DNA of 64,000 nt from CAYVQE01 sp964633205 (GCA_964633205.1 CAZWFN010000001.1:62001-126000), one strand, 5' to 3'; shown: positions 24,942 to 33,414, counted from the stretch's first letter. Numbers and translations are program-made. The notes: generated from the sequence alone by a model not told the origin.

Positions 24942-26897
24942 ATGGCAAGAATCGGCGTTTTCGTATGCCACTGCGGGACGAACATCGCCTCGGTGGTCGA
25001 TGTCGACCACGCGGTCGAGCAGCTCGGCCAGCTCGACGACGTGGTGGTGGCGCGGGACCTGCAGTACAGCTGCTCGTCCATCGGCCAGAACGAGATCACC
25101 GAGGCCATCCGGGCCAACGATCTCGACACGGTGGTGGTGGCCGCCTGCTCGCCGCGCATGCACGAGCCGACCTTCATGAAGTGCCTGGACAAGGCCGGGC
25201 TCAACGCCTACAAGCTCGAGATGGCCAATATCCGCGAGCAGTGCTCCTGGGTCCACACCGATCCGGAGCGAGCCACGGACAAGGCCATCGCGCTGGTGCG
25301 CATGGCCGTGTCCAAGGCGCGCAATCTCTACCAGCTCGAGCCGATGAAATCGCCGGTAACCAAGAAGGCACTGGTCATCGGCGGCGGCATCGCCGGCATC
25401 CAGTCGGCCTTGAGCATCAGCCAGGCGGGTTACGAGGTGACACTGGTCGAGAAGGGACCGTCCATCGGCGGCCGCATGGCCCAGCTGGAGAAGACGTTCC
25501 CGACCCTCGACTGCGGGGCTTGAATACTCACCCCGCGGATGACGGAGTCATCCCAAGACCCCAACATCACCCTGATGACCTATTCCGAGGTCGAGCAGGT
25601 CAAAGGGTATGTCGGCAATTTCGACGTGACCATCCGCAAGAAGGCGCGCTACGTCGACCTGGACGTGTGCACCGGCTGCGGCGACTGTATCGAGAAATGT
25701 CCCAAGCGGGTGACCAGCGAGTTCGACATGGGACTCGGCCGGCGCAAGGCCATCTACACGCCTTTCGGCCAGGCGGTGCCCAACGCACCGGTGATCGATC
25801 ACGACAACTGCCTGTACTTCAAAAAGGGCAAGTGCCGCATCTGCGAAGAAGCCTGCGGCCCGGGGGCCATCCGGCTCGAGGACGAGGACGAGCTGGTCGA
25901 AGAAAAATTCGGCGCCATCGTGGTGGCCACCGGCTTCGAGCAGTGGGACGTGCGCAAGTACGGCGAGTACGGCGGCGGCGAGATCGAAAACGTCGTCACC
26001 GGCCTGCACATGGAGCGCATGCTGGAATCGACCGGCCCCACCGGCGGCCATGTGGTGCGGCCCTCCGACGGCAAGCAAGCCGAGACGGTGGTCTTCATCC
26101 AGTGCGCCGGCTCGCGCGATCCGGAACGCGGCGTGCCTTACTGCTCGCGGGTCTGCTGCATGTACACCGCCAAGCAGGCCCTGATGTTGCACGACCACCA
26201 ACCCGACAGCCAGGCCTATGTCTTCTACATCGACGTCCGGGCGCCGGGGAAGAACTACGAGGAGTTCTACCAGAAGGCCCAGCGCGACCACGGCGCCATC
26301 TACATCCGCGGCCGGCCGTCGAAGCTCTACGAGCAGGGCGACAAGGTCATCGTCCGCGGCGCCGATACGCTGACCGGAAGGCCGGTCGAGATCGAGGCCG
26401 ACCTGGTGGTGCTGGCCACCGCGCTGGTGCCCAACCGGGATGCGGTGGAGCTGGCCAAGAAGCTCAACATCCCGTACGACCAGTACGGCTTCTACACCGA
26501 GGTTCACCCCAAGCTGCAGCCGGTCGACAGCGTGACCAAGGGCGTCTTCTTGACCGGCGCCTGCCAGTTCCCGCGCGACATCCCGGACACGGTGGCCATG
26601 AGCGGCGCGGCCGCGGCCGGCGTGTGCGGCCTATTCTCGCAGGACGAGCTGACCATCGAGCCGCGCATCGCCGGGGTCAACGAACAGCGATGCACCTCGT
26701 GTTTCAACTGCATCGACGTCTGTCCCTTCGGCGCCATCGAGATCGTCGAGCACGACGGCCGCAAGATCGCCCATATCGAGCAGAGCCTGTGCGCCGGCTG
26801 CGGCAACTGCGCCTCGACCTGCCGGGTGCGGGCGATCGACGTGGCCGGGTTCCGCGACGAGCAGATCTACGCCCAGATCCGCGCCGCCTTTGGATGA
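24942..26897 (+). CDS. hdrA: Heterodisulfide reductase subunit A-like, selenocysteine (TGA at 25521-25523)
   Basis: 651 residues when the TGA at codon 194 is read as selenocysteine. An N-terminal domain with 'VFVCHCGTN' and 'AACSPRMHEPTF' is followed by the FAD-binding motif VIGGGIAGI (145-153), '[27 protein letters not shown]' and then 'ILTPRM'. In ordinary HdrA this is 'LDCAACILTPKM', so Sec replaces a conserved Cys. Four cluster motifs follow: CTGCGDCIEKCP, CRICEEACGPGAI, CTSCFNCIDVCPFGAI and CAGCGNCASTC. HdrA carries the bifurcating FAD that splits electron pairs between ferredoxin and HdrBC (family knowledge). It stands between fdhA and hdrC in the operon. GAGAGGTGA precedes the ATG. Confidence 0.93.
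25524..25556 (+). promoter_or_regulatory. SECIS-like element of hdrA
   Basis: A perfect seven-base-pair stem, GGATGAC (25537-25543) with GTCATCC (25547-25553), closes a GGA loop 20 bases after the TGA. Position and G-rich apical loop agree with bacterial SECIS elements and with the fdhA hairpin in the same operon. Translation continues through it as 'RMTESSQDPN'. Confidence 0.75.
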
Positions 26898-26908
26898 GGG
26901 GAGAGGGC

Positions 26909-27487
26909 ATGAGCGAAGTCGAGACCCGAGAGGCACCGGCCAGACCCGATCCGCACGCGCTGCGCGATCTGATCCGCGAGCTGTCGGGCGAAGACGTTGG
27001 CCAGTGCATCCAGTGCGGCAAGTGCAGCGCCGGCTGCCTGGTGGCCCAGGAGGTGCCCTGGGTGCCGAATCAAATCATGCAGCTGATCCGCATGAACGAT
27101 GTCGAGACCCTGCTGGCCGCGCCCACCTTCTGGTACTGCACCTCGTGCCAGACCTGCAGCGTGCGCTGCCCGGTGGGCATCGACATCGCCCGGGTGATGA
27201 ACACGCTGCGCTTGCTGGTGCTGGACCGCGATCGCGAACCGGCCGAACCCGACGTGGCCACCGTCAACAAGGTCTTCATGCGCTCGGTCAACGCCCACGG
27301 CCGCACCTTCGAGTTGGGCGTGGTGATGAACAAGAACTTCCGCACCGGCAACCCATTCCGCGACGCCGGTCTGGGCCCGGCCATGTTCGGCAAGGGCAAG
27401 ATCGGGCTCAAGCCGCACAACGTGAAGAACCGCCAGCGTATCCGCAAAATAGTGCGCGAGGCCAAGCGCTTCTGCGAGCGGGACTGA
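26909..27487 (+). CDS. hdrC: Heterodisulfide reductase subunit C-like
   Basis: 192 residues. Two [4Fe-4S] motifs, 'CIQCGKCSAGCLVAQEV' (from about residue 31) and 'CTSCQTCSVRCPVGID', separated as in HdrC, then a helical C-terminus ending 'KNRQRIRKIVREAKRFCERD'. It shuttles electrons from HdrA to the HdrB active site (family knowledge). The ATG follows GGGGAGAGGGC and begins 11 bases after the hdrA stop; hdrB follows 13 bases later. Soluble: no membrane segment, so the complex should be cytoplasmic. Confidence 0.92.
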   Translation: MSEVETREAPARPDPHALRDLIRELSGEDVGQCIQCGKCSAGCLVAQEVPWVPNQIMQLIRMNDVETLLAAPTFWYCTSCQTCSVRCPVGIDIARVMNTLRLLVLDRDREPAEPDVATVNKVFMRSVNAHGRTFELGVVMNKNFRTGNPFRDAGLGPAMFGKGKIGLKPHNVKNRQRIRKIVREAKRFCERD

Positions 27488-27500
27488 CGGGAGGCTGCAG

Positions 27501-28421
27501 ATGGAGTACGGCTACTTTCCCGGTTGCTCGCTCGGCTCGACGGCCGAGGAGTACGACCGCACGGTGCGGGCGCTGGCCGAGAGCTTTGGCGTGGAGCTGC
27601 GCGAGATCGAGGACTGGAACTGCTGCGGCGCCACCCCGGCGGCCGCGGTCAGCGAGGAGATGTCGCTGGCGCTGCCCTGGTGCAACCTGGCCAGCGCCGA
27701 GAAGATGGGCCTGGACGCCGTGTTGTCGCCGTGTCCAGCCTGCCACAGCCACATGTGCTCCTCGCACCAGGTGGCCGACCAGGAAGCGGTGGCCCGGCGC
27801 ATGCAAGAGCTGACCGAGCTGCCCTACAGCGGCCAGATCAAGCTGCGTCACCTGCTCGACTTCCTGACCGACGTGATCGGCACGAGCAAGATCCAGTCGG
27901 TGGCCAGCAAGCCGGTGGCCGGGTTGCAGGCGGTGTGCTACTACGGCTGCCTGACCCGGCTGCACGGGGTCGACGTCGACGACGTGGAGCGGCCCGATAA
28001 GATGGAGCGGGTGATCGAGGCCTGCGGCGGCACCGCCCTGCCCTTCTCGCACGCCACCGATTGCTGCGGCGCCTCGCTGGTACTGAGCAAGACCGACACG
28101 GTGCTGCGGGCCACCAACGCCATCCTGGGCGCCGCCAAGCAGGCCGGGGCCAACTGCGTGGTGGTGGTCTGCCCCATCTGCCAGGGCAACCTGGACATGC
28201 GCCAGAAGGCGGTCGAAAAAAAGTACGGGGTCAGCTACGAGCTGCCGATCCTCTACCTGAGCCAGGTGCTCATGATGACCCAGGGCTGGGACTACAAGCA
28301 GCTGGGCTTCAAGAAGCACTTCGTGCGCCCGGACCGGCTGTGGCAGCTGGCCTTCACTGCTCCGGAAAAGAAGAAGAAAAAGAAGAAGAAGAAGAAGAAA
28401 TCGGCCCGCGTCATCTACTGA
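27501..28421 (+). CDS. hdrB: Heterodisulfide reductase subunit B-like with a poly-lysine tail
   Basis: 306 residues with two CCG domains: C9...C41-C42...C78-x2-C81 and C150...C188-C189...C224-x2-C227. These are the ligands of the two non-cubane [4Fe-4S] clusters that reduce disulfides in HdrB. All cysteines are present, so a catalytic disulfide-reducing or related role is possible. The natural substrate in a non-methanogen is unknown. After '...WQLAFTAPE' (residue 289) comes a run of eleven lysines (290-300) and SARVIY to the end. The tail is absent from HdrB proteins I know and is encoded by a purine-only AAG/AAA tract (28370-28400). Last gene of the operon. Confidence 0.9.
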   Translation: MEYGYFPGCSLGSTAEEYDRTVRALAESFGVELREIEDWNCCGATPAAAVSEEMSLALPWCNLASAEKMGLDAVLSPCPACHSHMCSSHQVADQEAVARRMQELTELPYSGQIKLRHLLDFLTDVIGTSKIQSVASKPVAGLQAVCYYGCLTRLHGVDVDDVERPDKMERVIEACGGTALPFSHATDCCGASLVLSKTDTVLRATNAILGAAKQAGANCVVVVCPICQGNLDMRQKAVEKKYGVSYELPILYLSQVLMMTQGWDYKQLGFKKHFVRPDRLWQLAFTAPEKKKKKKKKKKKSARVIY

Positions 28422-28528
28422 GCGCCGCCGAACCCGTCCGGGGGCCTTCCATCTCGCCGCCAGCGTGGTATTATCCGAAGCGCGAAGGGAATGCGATTCT
28501 GAAGTCATTCCGCCAAGAGGGGAGTCGA

Positions 28529-29008
28529 ATGATGAACTTGCGCCAGAGACTGCTCGAAGCCGCCGAGGAGAAGGTCCGTGAATGGGAGGACTTCCAGCAG
28601 AACACCATCATCTTCACCAAGCAGTTCACCGACAAGCTCAGAGAGCTGGCCGATCTGGAGGAGATCCGCTACCAGCCGGCCTTCGACGACGTGCCCACCA
28701 GCGTGCCCGACGGCCCCCTGCCCCAGACCATCTTCTTCCACGACGGCGGCTGGGCCAAGGTGATGGCCAAGTTCGACGTCGGCCACGTGACGGTCAAGAT
28801 CCCGGTCGAGACCAAGGTCCACGCCGGCCAGGCCGAGATCCGGGTGGTGGAGATGACCGAACAGTTCAGCTGGCCCATCGAGGGCGAGCAGGTCGAGACC
28901 CTGGAGGACTTCGGCAAGCGGGTGCTCGAGGCGGTGACCGACGACCTGCGCAACGACCTCGAGCTCTACATGCAGGGCAAGCTCAAGCGGTCGATGAAGT
29001 TCTCCTGA
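28529..29008 (+). CDS. Conserved-looking hypothetical cytoplasmic protein
   Basis: 159 residues from ATG 28529, five bases after AGGGGAG. An N-terminal coiled-coil-like helix ('LRQRLLEAAEEKVREWEDFQQNTIIFTKQFTDKLRELADLEEI', shown as context only) leads to a mixed region 'FFHDGGWAKVMAKFDVGHVTVKIPVETKV' and an acidic C-terminal helix. No signal peptide, cysteines or known motif. It follows hdrB by 107 bases in the same direction, with a weak promoter-like TTCCAT-16-TATTAT (28447-28474), so it may be separately transcribed. Function not recognised. Confidence 0.6.
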   Translation: MMNLRQRLLEAAEEKVREWEDFQQNTIIFTKQFTDKLRELADLEEIRYQPAFDDVPTSVPDGPLPQTIFFHDGGWAKVMAKFDVGHVTVKIPVETKVHAGQAEIRVVEMTEQFSWPIEGEQVETLEDFGKRVLEAVTDDLRNDLELYMQGKLKRSMKFS

Positions 29009-29120
29009 CCGCCCGTCCCGGGCTGTCCCTCCAACCCACTGTCGTATAGATTGGGCCCCCCGCCCTCGAGGGTGTCGAAAAGCGGGCTGTGTCGCTCCAT
29101 CCGGAGGGGCGGGATTTCGG

Positions 29121-30122
29121 CTATTCGACCGGCGGCGATTTGGCACAGCGAAAGCCGACCGCTGGCGGGGGCAGCGGCGGGCGGCGGCGGATGGTCAGGC
29201 GGACTCTCGGCGGCGGATCGGTGAAGGCGTTGCCGCGGGCGACCGGCTCATCACCGGCCACCCACTCCATCACGTTGCCGGTGGTGTTGCGCAGCCCGTA
29301 AGGGCTGGCGCCGGACGGAAAAGAACCCACCGGGGCGGTGCCGGCGAACCCGTCGTCGTAGGCACCGGCGGCGGCGATGTTGACCGCCTTCATCTCCCCG
29401 GCCGCCAGGGTGACGAAATCCGCATTGCCCCAGGCGAAGCGCCGGCCGTCGGTGCCGCGGGCGGCCTTCTCCCACTCGGCCTCGCTGGGCAGGCGCTTGT
29501 TCGCCCAGTTGCAGTAGGCCGCGGCCTGCTCATGGCTGACGCAGTTGATCGGATGGGCGCTGCGCCCGGCCACCCCCCAATTGCAGCCCCACTGCCGGCC
29601 GGCGGCCGGCGCCCCCGGGGCCGCGGCCTGGCCCAAGCCCTTGGTGTCGCAGAAGCCGGCTGCGACGCAGGTGCGGTAGTCCGCCACGCTGACCTCGAAG
29701 CGATCGATGAAGTAGGTGCTCACCTCGACGCGGCGGCCGGGCGTCTGGTCGGCATCGCAACCCGGATCCCCATCGGGCTTGCAACCCATCCAGAAGGTGC
29801 CGGCCGATACCGCGCTCATCCCGCGCGGGATGGGGAACAGGGCCCGCTTGCCCCCGACCATCGGCCCGGGGACCGGCTTGCCGGCAGCGCCCTGCTCGGC
29901 TTTGCGCGCGGGCAGCTTCAGCCGCTCGGGCCCGCCGAGCTTGCGCAGCTTGCCGGCCTTGACGGCGGGGCCACGCGGCTCGGTCGGGCCCGCCTTCTCG
30001 GCCCCTCGACCGCTGGCCGGCTGCGGGTCGCGAACCTTCTCGCAGCCGGACGAGCACAATCCCAGCGCCAGCGCCACCGGCAACCAGCCCTTCGACACAA
30101 CCTGCATCGCTCTCATTCTCAT
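29121..30122 (-). CDS. Lipoprotein with formylglycine-generating-enzyme-like (SUMF1) domain
   Basis: 333 residues with a lipoprotein signal ending LGLCSSGC. A disordered Pro/Lys-rich linker (to about residue 100) is followed by an FGE/SUMF1 domain: 'MSAVSAGTFWMGC', 'VEVSTYFIDRFEVSVADYRTCV', 'PINCVSHEQAAAYCNWANKRLPSEAEWEKAARG', 'FAWGN' and 'NTTGNVMEWVAGDE', finishing with 'VGFRCA'. The catalytic Cys pair of true FGE (in the stretch between GNVWEW and the terminal GFR) is not present, so it is probably a binding or signalling member rather than a sulfatase activator. AGGGAGG precedes the ATG. It lies downstream of moeA in the same direction, 108 bases away. Confidence 0.75.
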   Translation of the reverse strand: MRMRAMQVVSKGWLPVALALGLCSSGCEKVRDPQPASGRGAEKAGPTEPRGPAVKAGKLRKLGGPERLKLPARKAEQGAAGKPVPGPMVGGKRALFPIPRGMSAVSAGTFWMGCKPDGDPGCDADQTPGRRVEVSTYFIDRFEVSVADYRTCVAAGFCDTKGLGQAAAPGAPAAGRQWGCNWGVAGRSAHPINCVSHEQAAAYCNWANKRLPSEAEWEKAARGTDGRRFAWGNADFVTLAAGEMKAVNIAAAGAYDDGFAGTAPVGSFPSGASPYGLRNTTGNVMEWVAGDEPVARGNAFTDPPPRVRLTIRRRPPLPPPAVGFRCAKSPPVE

Positions 30123-30230
30123 CCGTCGCCTCCCTGCCCTCCCGCAGCACCGTTCATACCATCACGGCCCCGCCATTGCCAAACGGCGAGCCAACCGGCG
30201 CGCCCGGCAGCCGCAGGCCGGTCGCACCCC

Positions 30231-31454
30231 TCAGCGCCAGGCCGGGGCGGCCAACTGCTGGACCCACACCCACTCGTCGTCCCGCCAACCGCCGCGGCCC
30301 TCGGGTATGGGGATCAGCACCTGCTTGCGCGCCATCGACTGCAGCCGGCTGGCCAGGCGCAGCGGCTCGACCAGCGGCTCGGGCCGTTCGGCCACCAGCC
30401 GGCCGTGGAGGAACTGCGTCCAGTCGCTCTGGCCGGCCACCGGCTCGGTCAGCCGCACCCGCCGCTCGCGAAAGACCGGCCCGTCGAATCCCTGCATCGA
30501 AAGCAGGCCCGGCATGGCCAGCTGCAGCAGGGCCATCTCGTTCGAGGGCGGTCCGCCGGGCAGGCAGAACACGGCCCGGCCGTCCAGCAGCCCGAAGGCG
30601 ATGCCCTTGCCCGGCCCCAGGCGCACCCGGTGGTAGATGCCCTCCCAACCCAGATCGTCCAGCGCGTCGAGCAACAAATCGCGTTCGCTGGTCCAGGCGC
30701 CGCCCGAGGTCAACACCACATCGGAATCGGCCGCCAGCGATTCGAGGGCCGCGCGGACCGCCGGCCGGTCATCGCCGCAGACCGCGGTGCGGATCGACGT
30801 ACCCAGGTCGCCAAGCCAGGCTTGCATCTCGACCAGGTTGCTGGCGTAGAGCCTGCCCGCCGCCAGCGGTCGGCCCGGAGCCACGATTTCGTCGCCGGTG
30901 GCCAGCAGGCCCAGCCGTGGCCGGCGCCCCACCCGAACGGTGCCGTAACCAGCAGCCGCCAACAGCCCCAGCAGGGCGGGGTCCAACCGTTCGCCGCGGC
31001 GGGCCAGCACCTGGCCGCGGCGCAGATCGGTCGCCCGGCGCAGCACGTTGCGGCCGGGCTCGGCATCGTTCAGACAGGTCAGCCGATCCCCTTCGCGGCG
31101 GCAGTACTCCTCGGCCAGCACCGCCTCGGCGCCCGCCGGGATGGGAGCGCCGGTGGTGATCCGTATCGCCTTGCCCGGTTCCACCGTTTGCCGGCAAGCT
31201 CCGCCGGCGTTGACCTCGCCGACGATCTCCAGCCGTACCTCGGCGTCCGGACGCGCTGCGGCCACATCGGCCGACACCACGGCGTAGCCGTCCTTGAGCG
31301 AGACGTCCTGGTCGGGAGCGTCCACTCGGGCGGTCAGATCCTCGGCCAGCACCCGGCCGCAGAGCCCCGCCAGCTCCACCCGCTCGTCCCCCAGCCGCGG
31401 CACCCGCTCGCGGGTCGAGCGCAGCGCGGGTTCGAATCCGATGCGTCGTCTCAC
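30231..31454 (-). CDS. moeA: Molybdopterin molybdotransferase
   Basis: 407 residues from a GTG at 31454 with GGGAGG upstream. The longer frame to 31772 is read-through of the preceding gene's antisense frame. MoeA landmarks: 'LAEDLTARVDAPDQDVSLKDGYAV' (the P.fD.S..DGYA region), 'ITTGAPIPAGAEAVLAEE', 'RGERLDPALLGLLAAAGYGTVRV', 'LLATGDEIVAPG' with the MPT-binding SGDE/TGDE motif, 'LTSGGAWTSERD' where many have SGGVSVG, and 'LGPGKGIAFGLLDGRAVFCLPGGPPSNE'. It inserts molybdate (or tungstate) into adenylated molybdopterin. The product would serve the formate dehydrogenase in this window. Confidence 0.9.
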   Translation of the reverse strand: MRRRIGFEPALRSTRERVPRLGDERVELAGLCGRVLAEDLTARVDAPDQDVSLKDGYAVVSADVAAARPDAEVRLEIVGEVNAGGACRQTVEPGKAIRITTGAPIPAGAEAVLAEEYCRREGDRLTCLNDAEPGRNVLRRATDLRRGQVLARRGERLDPALLGLLAAAGYGTVRVGRRPRLGLLATGDEIVAPGRPLAAGRLYASNLVEMQAWLGDLGTSIRTAVCGDDRPAVRAALESLAADSDVVLTSGGAWTSERDLLLDALDDLGWEGIYHRVRLGPGKGIAFGLLDGRAVFCLPGGPPSNEMALLQLAMPGLLSMQGFDGPVFRERRVRLTEPVAGQSDWTQFLHGRLVAERPEPLVEPLRLASRLQSMARKQVLIPIPEGRGGWRDDEWVWVQQLAAPAWR

Positions 31455-31515
31455 GAACCGGCCTCCCGACTCGCATTCCCCGACCGAAAAGCCGGCGAAC
31501 GACCAGAGCAGCGCC

Positions 31516-32655
31516 TCAAGAGCTCCCTGGGGAGCCTCGATCGAAAAAGTCGATCCAATCGGCCCGGGTGTTGAGGTTGACCAGGCGCCGGTTGGGCTCG
31601 GGCACCAGCCGGCGCACCCGCAGCCCGGCGTAGGCGTCGGCGATGCGCCGCCCACCGGCATCCAGCAGGGTGCGCAGGGCGGGCTCGGCCCGGCGCCGGT
31701 AGGCGGCGAACAGCGGTTCGAGGTGCCCCTGCGGATCGACCGGCACGGCCACGTCGGCGCCAACCAGCGCATGCAACAGCGACCGACCCAGAGCGCGATC
31801 GATGTGCGGAATGTCGCAGGCCACCACCAGATTGCGCTCGCGGGGCGAAGCCGCCAAGGCAGAGGCGATGCCCCGGGCCGGCCCCTGACCGGTCACCGCG
31901 TCCGGGATGACCGGCCGCTGCAAGAAGGCATACTTCTCGGGCTCGTTGGCACTGATCAGCACCGGCGCCAGCCAGGGATCGAGCTGGGCGATCACGTGCG
32001 CGATCAGGGGCTGGCCGTCGACGTCCAGCAGGCTCTTGTCCCGACCCATGCGCCGCGAGGCACCCCCGGCCAAGACGATGGCCGCCGCCGCCAAGGACAT
32101 CCGCCAGCGGCCGCCGTCCAGCTGCAGCTCGTCGAGCGCCATGTCGGGCCCATCGTCCCGCCAGCGTACCAGCCGATCGGCATGGGGCCGGGCCTCGATC
32201 GCGCTGGGCTTCCAGGGACCGCCTGGCGCACCGCAGACCAGCAGCAGCAGGTCCGGCCGCAGCACCTGGCGCAGCGCGCTCGACTCGCAGACCACCGTTC
32301 GGCTCGATCCCAGCTCCGCCAGCAGGGCAGCCGCACCCGCCGCCAGCGCCGGGCGCCGCACCCGCAGCCACCAAACCGGCTCGGCGCCGGCCGCCAGCAG
32401 ACGACCGCTGTCCCCGCCGGCATCCGCCCGATCGATGCGCTCGAGCACGAAGGGGCCGTCGAAGCAGCGGTAGCTGTCGCCGGGCGCGCGTCGATCGGTC
32501 TCGTCCTCGTCCTGCCCGTCGCCGCCGACCACGGTCACCTTGACCGCGCCCGGCCCCGCGTGCCCGAAGCGCTGCAGCACCTGCTCGGCCAGCCGGGTCT
32601 TGCCCACCCCGCGGCCGGTTCCACCGATCAGCAACATGCCGGGCGCCTCGATCAC
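31516..32655 (-). CDS. MobB-MobA fusion: molybdopterin-guanine dinucleotide synthesis
   Basis: 379 residues from a GTG at 32655, five bases after GGGAGG. The N-terminal part (1-185) has the MobB P-loop GGTGRGVGKT (11-20) and a MobB-like body. The C-terminal part (from 186) is MobA: 'AIVLAGGASRRMGRDKSLL' (about 192-210, LAGGxSxRMGxDK), 'PLIAHVIAQLDPWLAPVLISAN', 'ARGIASALAAS' and 'NLVVACDIPHID' with the metal-binding D. MobA attaches GMP to molybdopterin; MobB is an accessory GTPase. Order in the fusion is B then A. 61 bases upstream of moeA, same operon. bis-MGD is the cofactor of FdhA-type enzymes. Confidence 0.85.
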   Translation of the reverse strand: MIEAPGMLLIGGTGRGVGKTRLAEQVLQRFGHAGPGAVKVTVVGGDGQDEDETDRRAPGDSYRCFDGPFVLERIDRADAGGDSGRLLAAGAEPVWWLRVRRPALAAGAAALLAELGSSRTVVCESSALRQVLRPDLLLLVCGAPGGPWKPSAIEARPHADRLVRWRDDGPDMALDELQLDGGRWRMSLAAAAIVLAGGASRRMGRDKSLLDVDGQPLIAHVIAQLDPWLAPVLISANEPEKYAFLQRPVIPDAVTGQGPARGIASALAASPRERNLVVACDIPHIDRALGRSLLHALVGADVAVPVDPQGHLEPLFAAYRRRAEPALRTLLDAGGRRIADAYAGLRVRRLVPEPNRRLVNLNTRADWIDFFDRGSPGSS

Positions 32656-32766
32656 CGCCACCTCCCGCGCAACCGCCCGGCAGCCATCATGCCTCCGCGG
32701 GCCGCGGGGAGGCAACCGCCTTGTCCAATCTCCGACGCCCGGCTGGCCGGCGGCGCCCGGGCCAGC

Positions 32767-32795
32767 TTGACAAGCGCGTTGCCAATGGGCAATTT
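32767..32795 (+). promoter_or_regulatory. Possible promoter with inverted repeat before queD
   Basis: A perfect TTGACA (32767-32772) with a weak CAATTT 17 bases later. TTGCC-AATG-GGCAA lies between and across them (32780-32793), a five-base-pair inverted repeat that could be an operator. The weak -10 keeps this low. Confidence 0.3.
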
Positions 32796-32820
32796 CTGTT
32801 GTGCCTGATCGGGAGGACGC

Positions 32821-33207
32821 ATGTACGAGGTCACCGTCACCGACCACATCTCCGCCTCACACCACTTGCTCGGCTACCGCGGCAAGTGCGAGAACGTGCA
32901 CGGCCACAACTACCGCGTCGAGGCCACCGCCAGCGCGACCGCGCTCGACGAGCGGGGCCTGGCGATCGATTTCGGCGATCTGCGCGGCCGGCTGCGCCGG
33001 GTGGTCGAGCGCTTCGACCACCGCGATCTCAACGCCCTGCCGGCCTTCGCCGACTGCAATCCATCGAGCGAGAACCTGGCCCGCATCCTGTTCCAGCAAC
33101 TGGCTGAAGAGCTTGCCGGCCTGGAGGTGCGGCTCGAGCACATCCGGGTCTGGGAGACCGAGGGCAGCTTCGTCACCTACCGGCCCGGGCCGGGCCACCG
33201 GGTCTAG
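32821..33207 (+). CDS. queD: QueD/6-pyruvoyl-tetrahydropterin synthase family enzyme
   Basis: 128 residues: zinc ligands H14 (ISASHHL), H27 and H29 (ENVHGHNY), the catalytic C23 (GKCENVHGH), 'AIDFGDLRGRLRRVVERFDHRDLN' with the second catalytic His, and the substrate-binding E in 'RVWETEGSFVTYRP'. Family: 6-carboxy-tetrahydropterin synthase of queuosine synthesis, or PTPS of pterin/folate synthesis; the spacing CENVHGH is the QueD form. It is divergent from mobB-mobA/moeA and is followed three bases later by a ferredoxin. GGGAGG precedes the ATG. Confidence 0.85.
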   Translation: MYEVTVTDHISASHHLLGYRGKCENVHGHNYRVEATASATALDERGLAIDFGDLRGRLRRVVERFDHRDLNALPAFADCNPSSENLARILFQQLAEELAGLEVRLEHIRVWETEGSFVTYRPGPGHRV

Positions 33208-33210
33208 CCC

Positions 33211-33414
33211 ATGCCCAAGCCCAAGGCCGCAGTGGACTACAGGGTCTGCGAACCGACCCGCTGCGGCCCGGGCAAGTGCCCGGCCGTGGTCGCCTGCGAG
33301 CACAAGGTCCTGGTGCAGGACGCTCCCGGCGAGCCGCCTTACGCCTTCAAGCAGTGCGTCGGCTGCGGTACCTGCGTCACGGCCTGCCCCTTGCAGGCCA
33401 TCCGCCTGCTATGA
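33211..33414 (+). CDS. Small ferredoxin-like protein with two cysteine clusters
   Basis: 67 residues. The N-terminal half holds four irregularly spaced cysteines ('VCEPTRCGPGKCPAVVACEH'), resembling the first cluster site of RLI/ABCE1-type ferredoxin domains. The C-terminal half has a canonical [4Fe-4S] motif (CVGCGTCVTACPLQAI). It starts three bases after queD, so both are cotranslated. A low-potential electron carrier serving the neighbouring redox operons is plausible; a link to queuosine synthesis (QueE needs an electron donor) is equally possible. Confidence 0.7.
   Translation: MPKPKAAVDYRVCEPTRCGPGKCPAVVACEHKVLVQDAPGEPPYAFKQCVGCGTCVTACPLQAIRLL

Noticed and set aside
21785..25204. 1139-residue open frame on the minus strand through the fdh/hdr genes
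   Set aside because: It is antisense to genes with clear Fdh/Hdr motifs; the translation is low-complexity Ala/Leu/Gly/His/Asp as expected from high-GC shadow frames.
25521..25523. TGA as a true stop in hdrA
   Set aside because: The sequence resumes at ILTPRM in the same frame, which is part of the HdrA active-site signature, and a hairpin lies at SECIS distance.
31425..31445. tRNA T-arm-like GGTTCGAATCC
   Set aside because: It lies in the moeA coding start, and no acceptor, D or anticodon arms can be formed around it.
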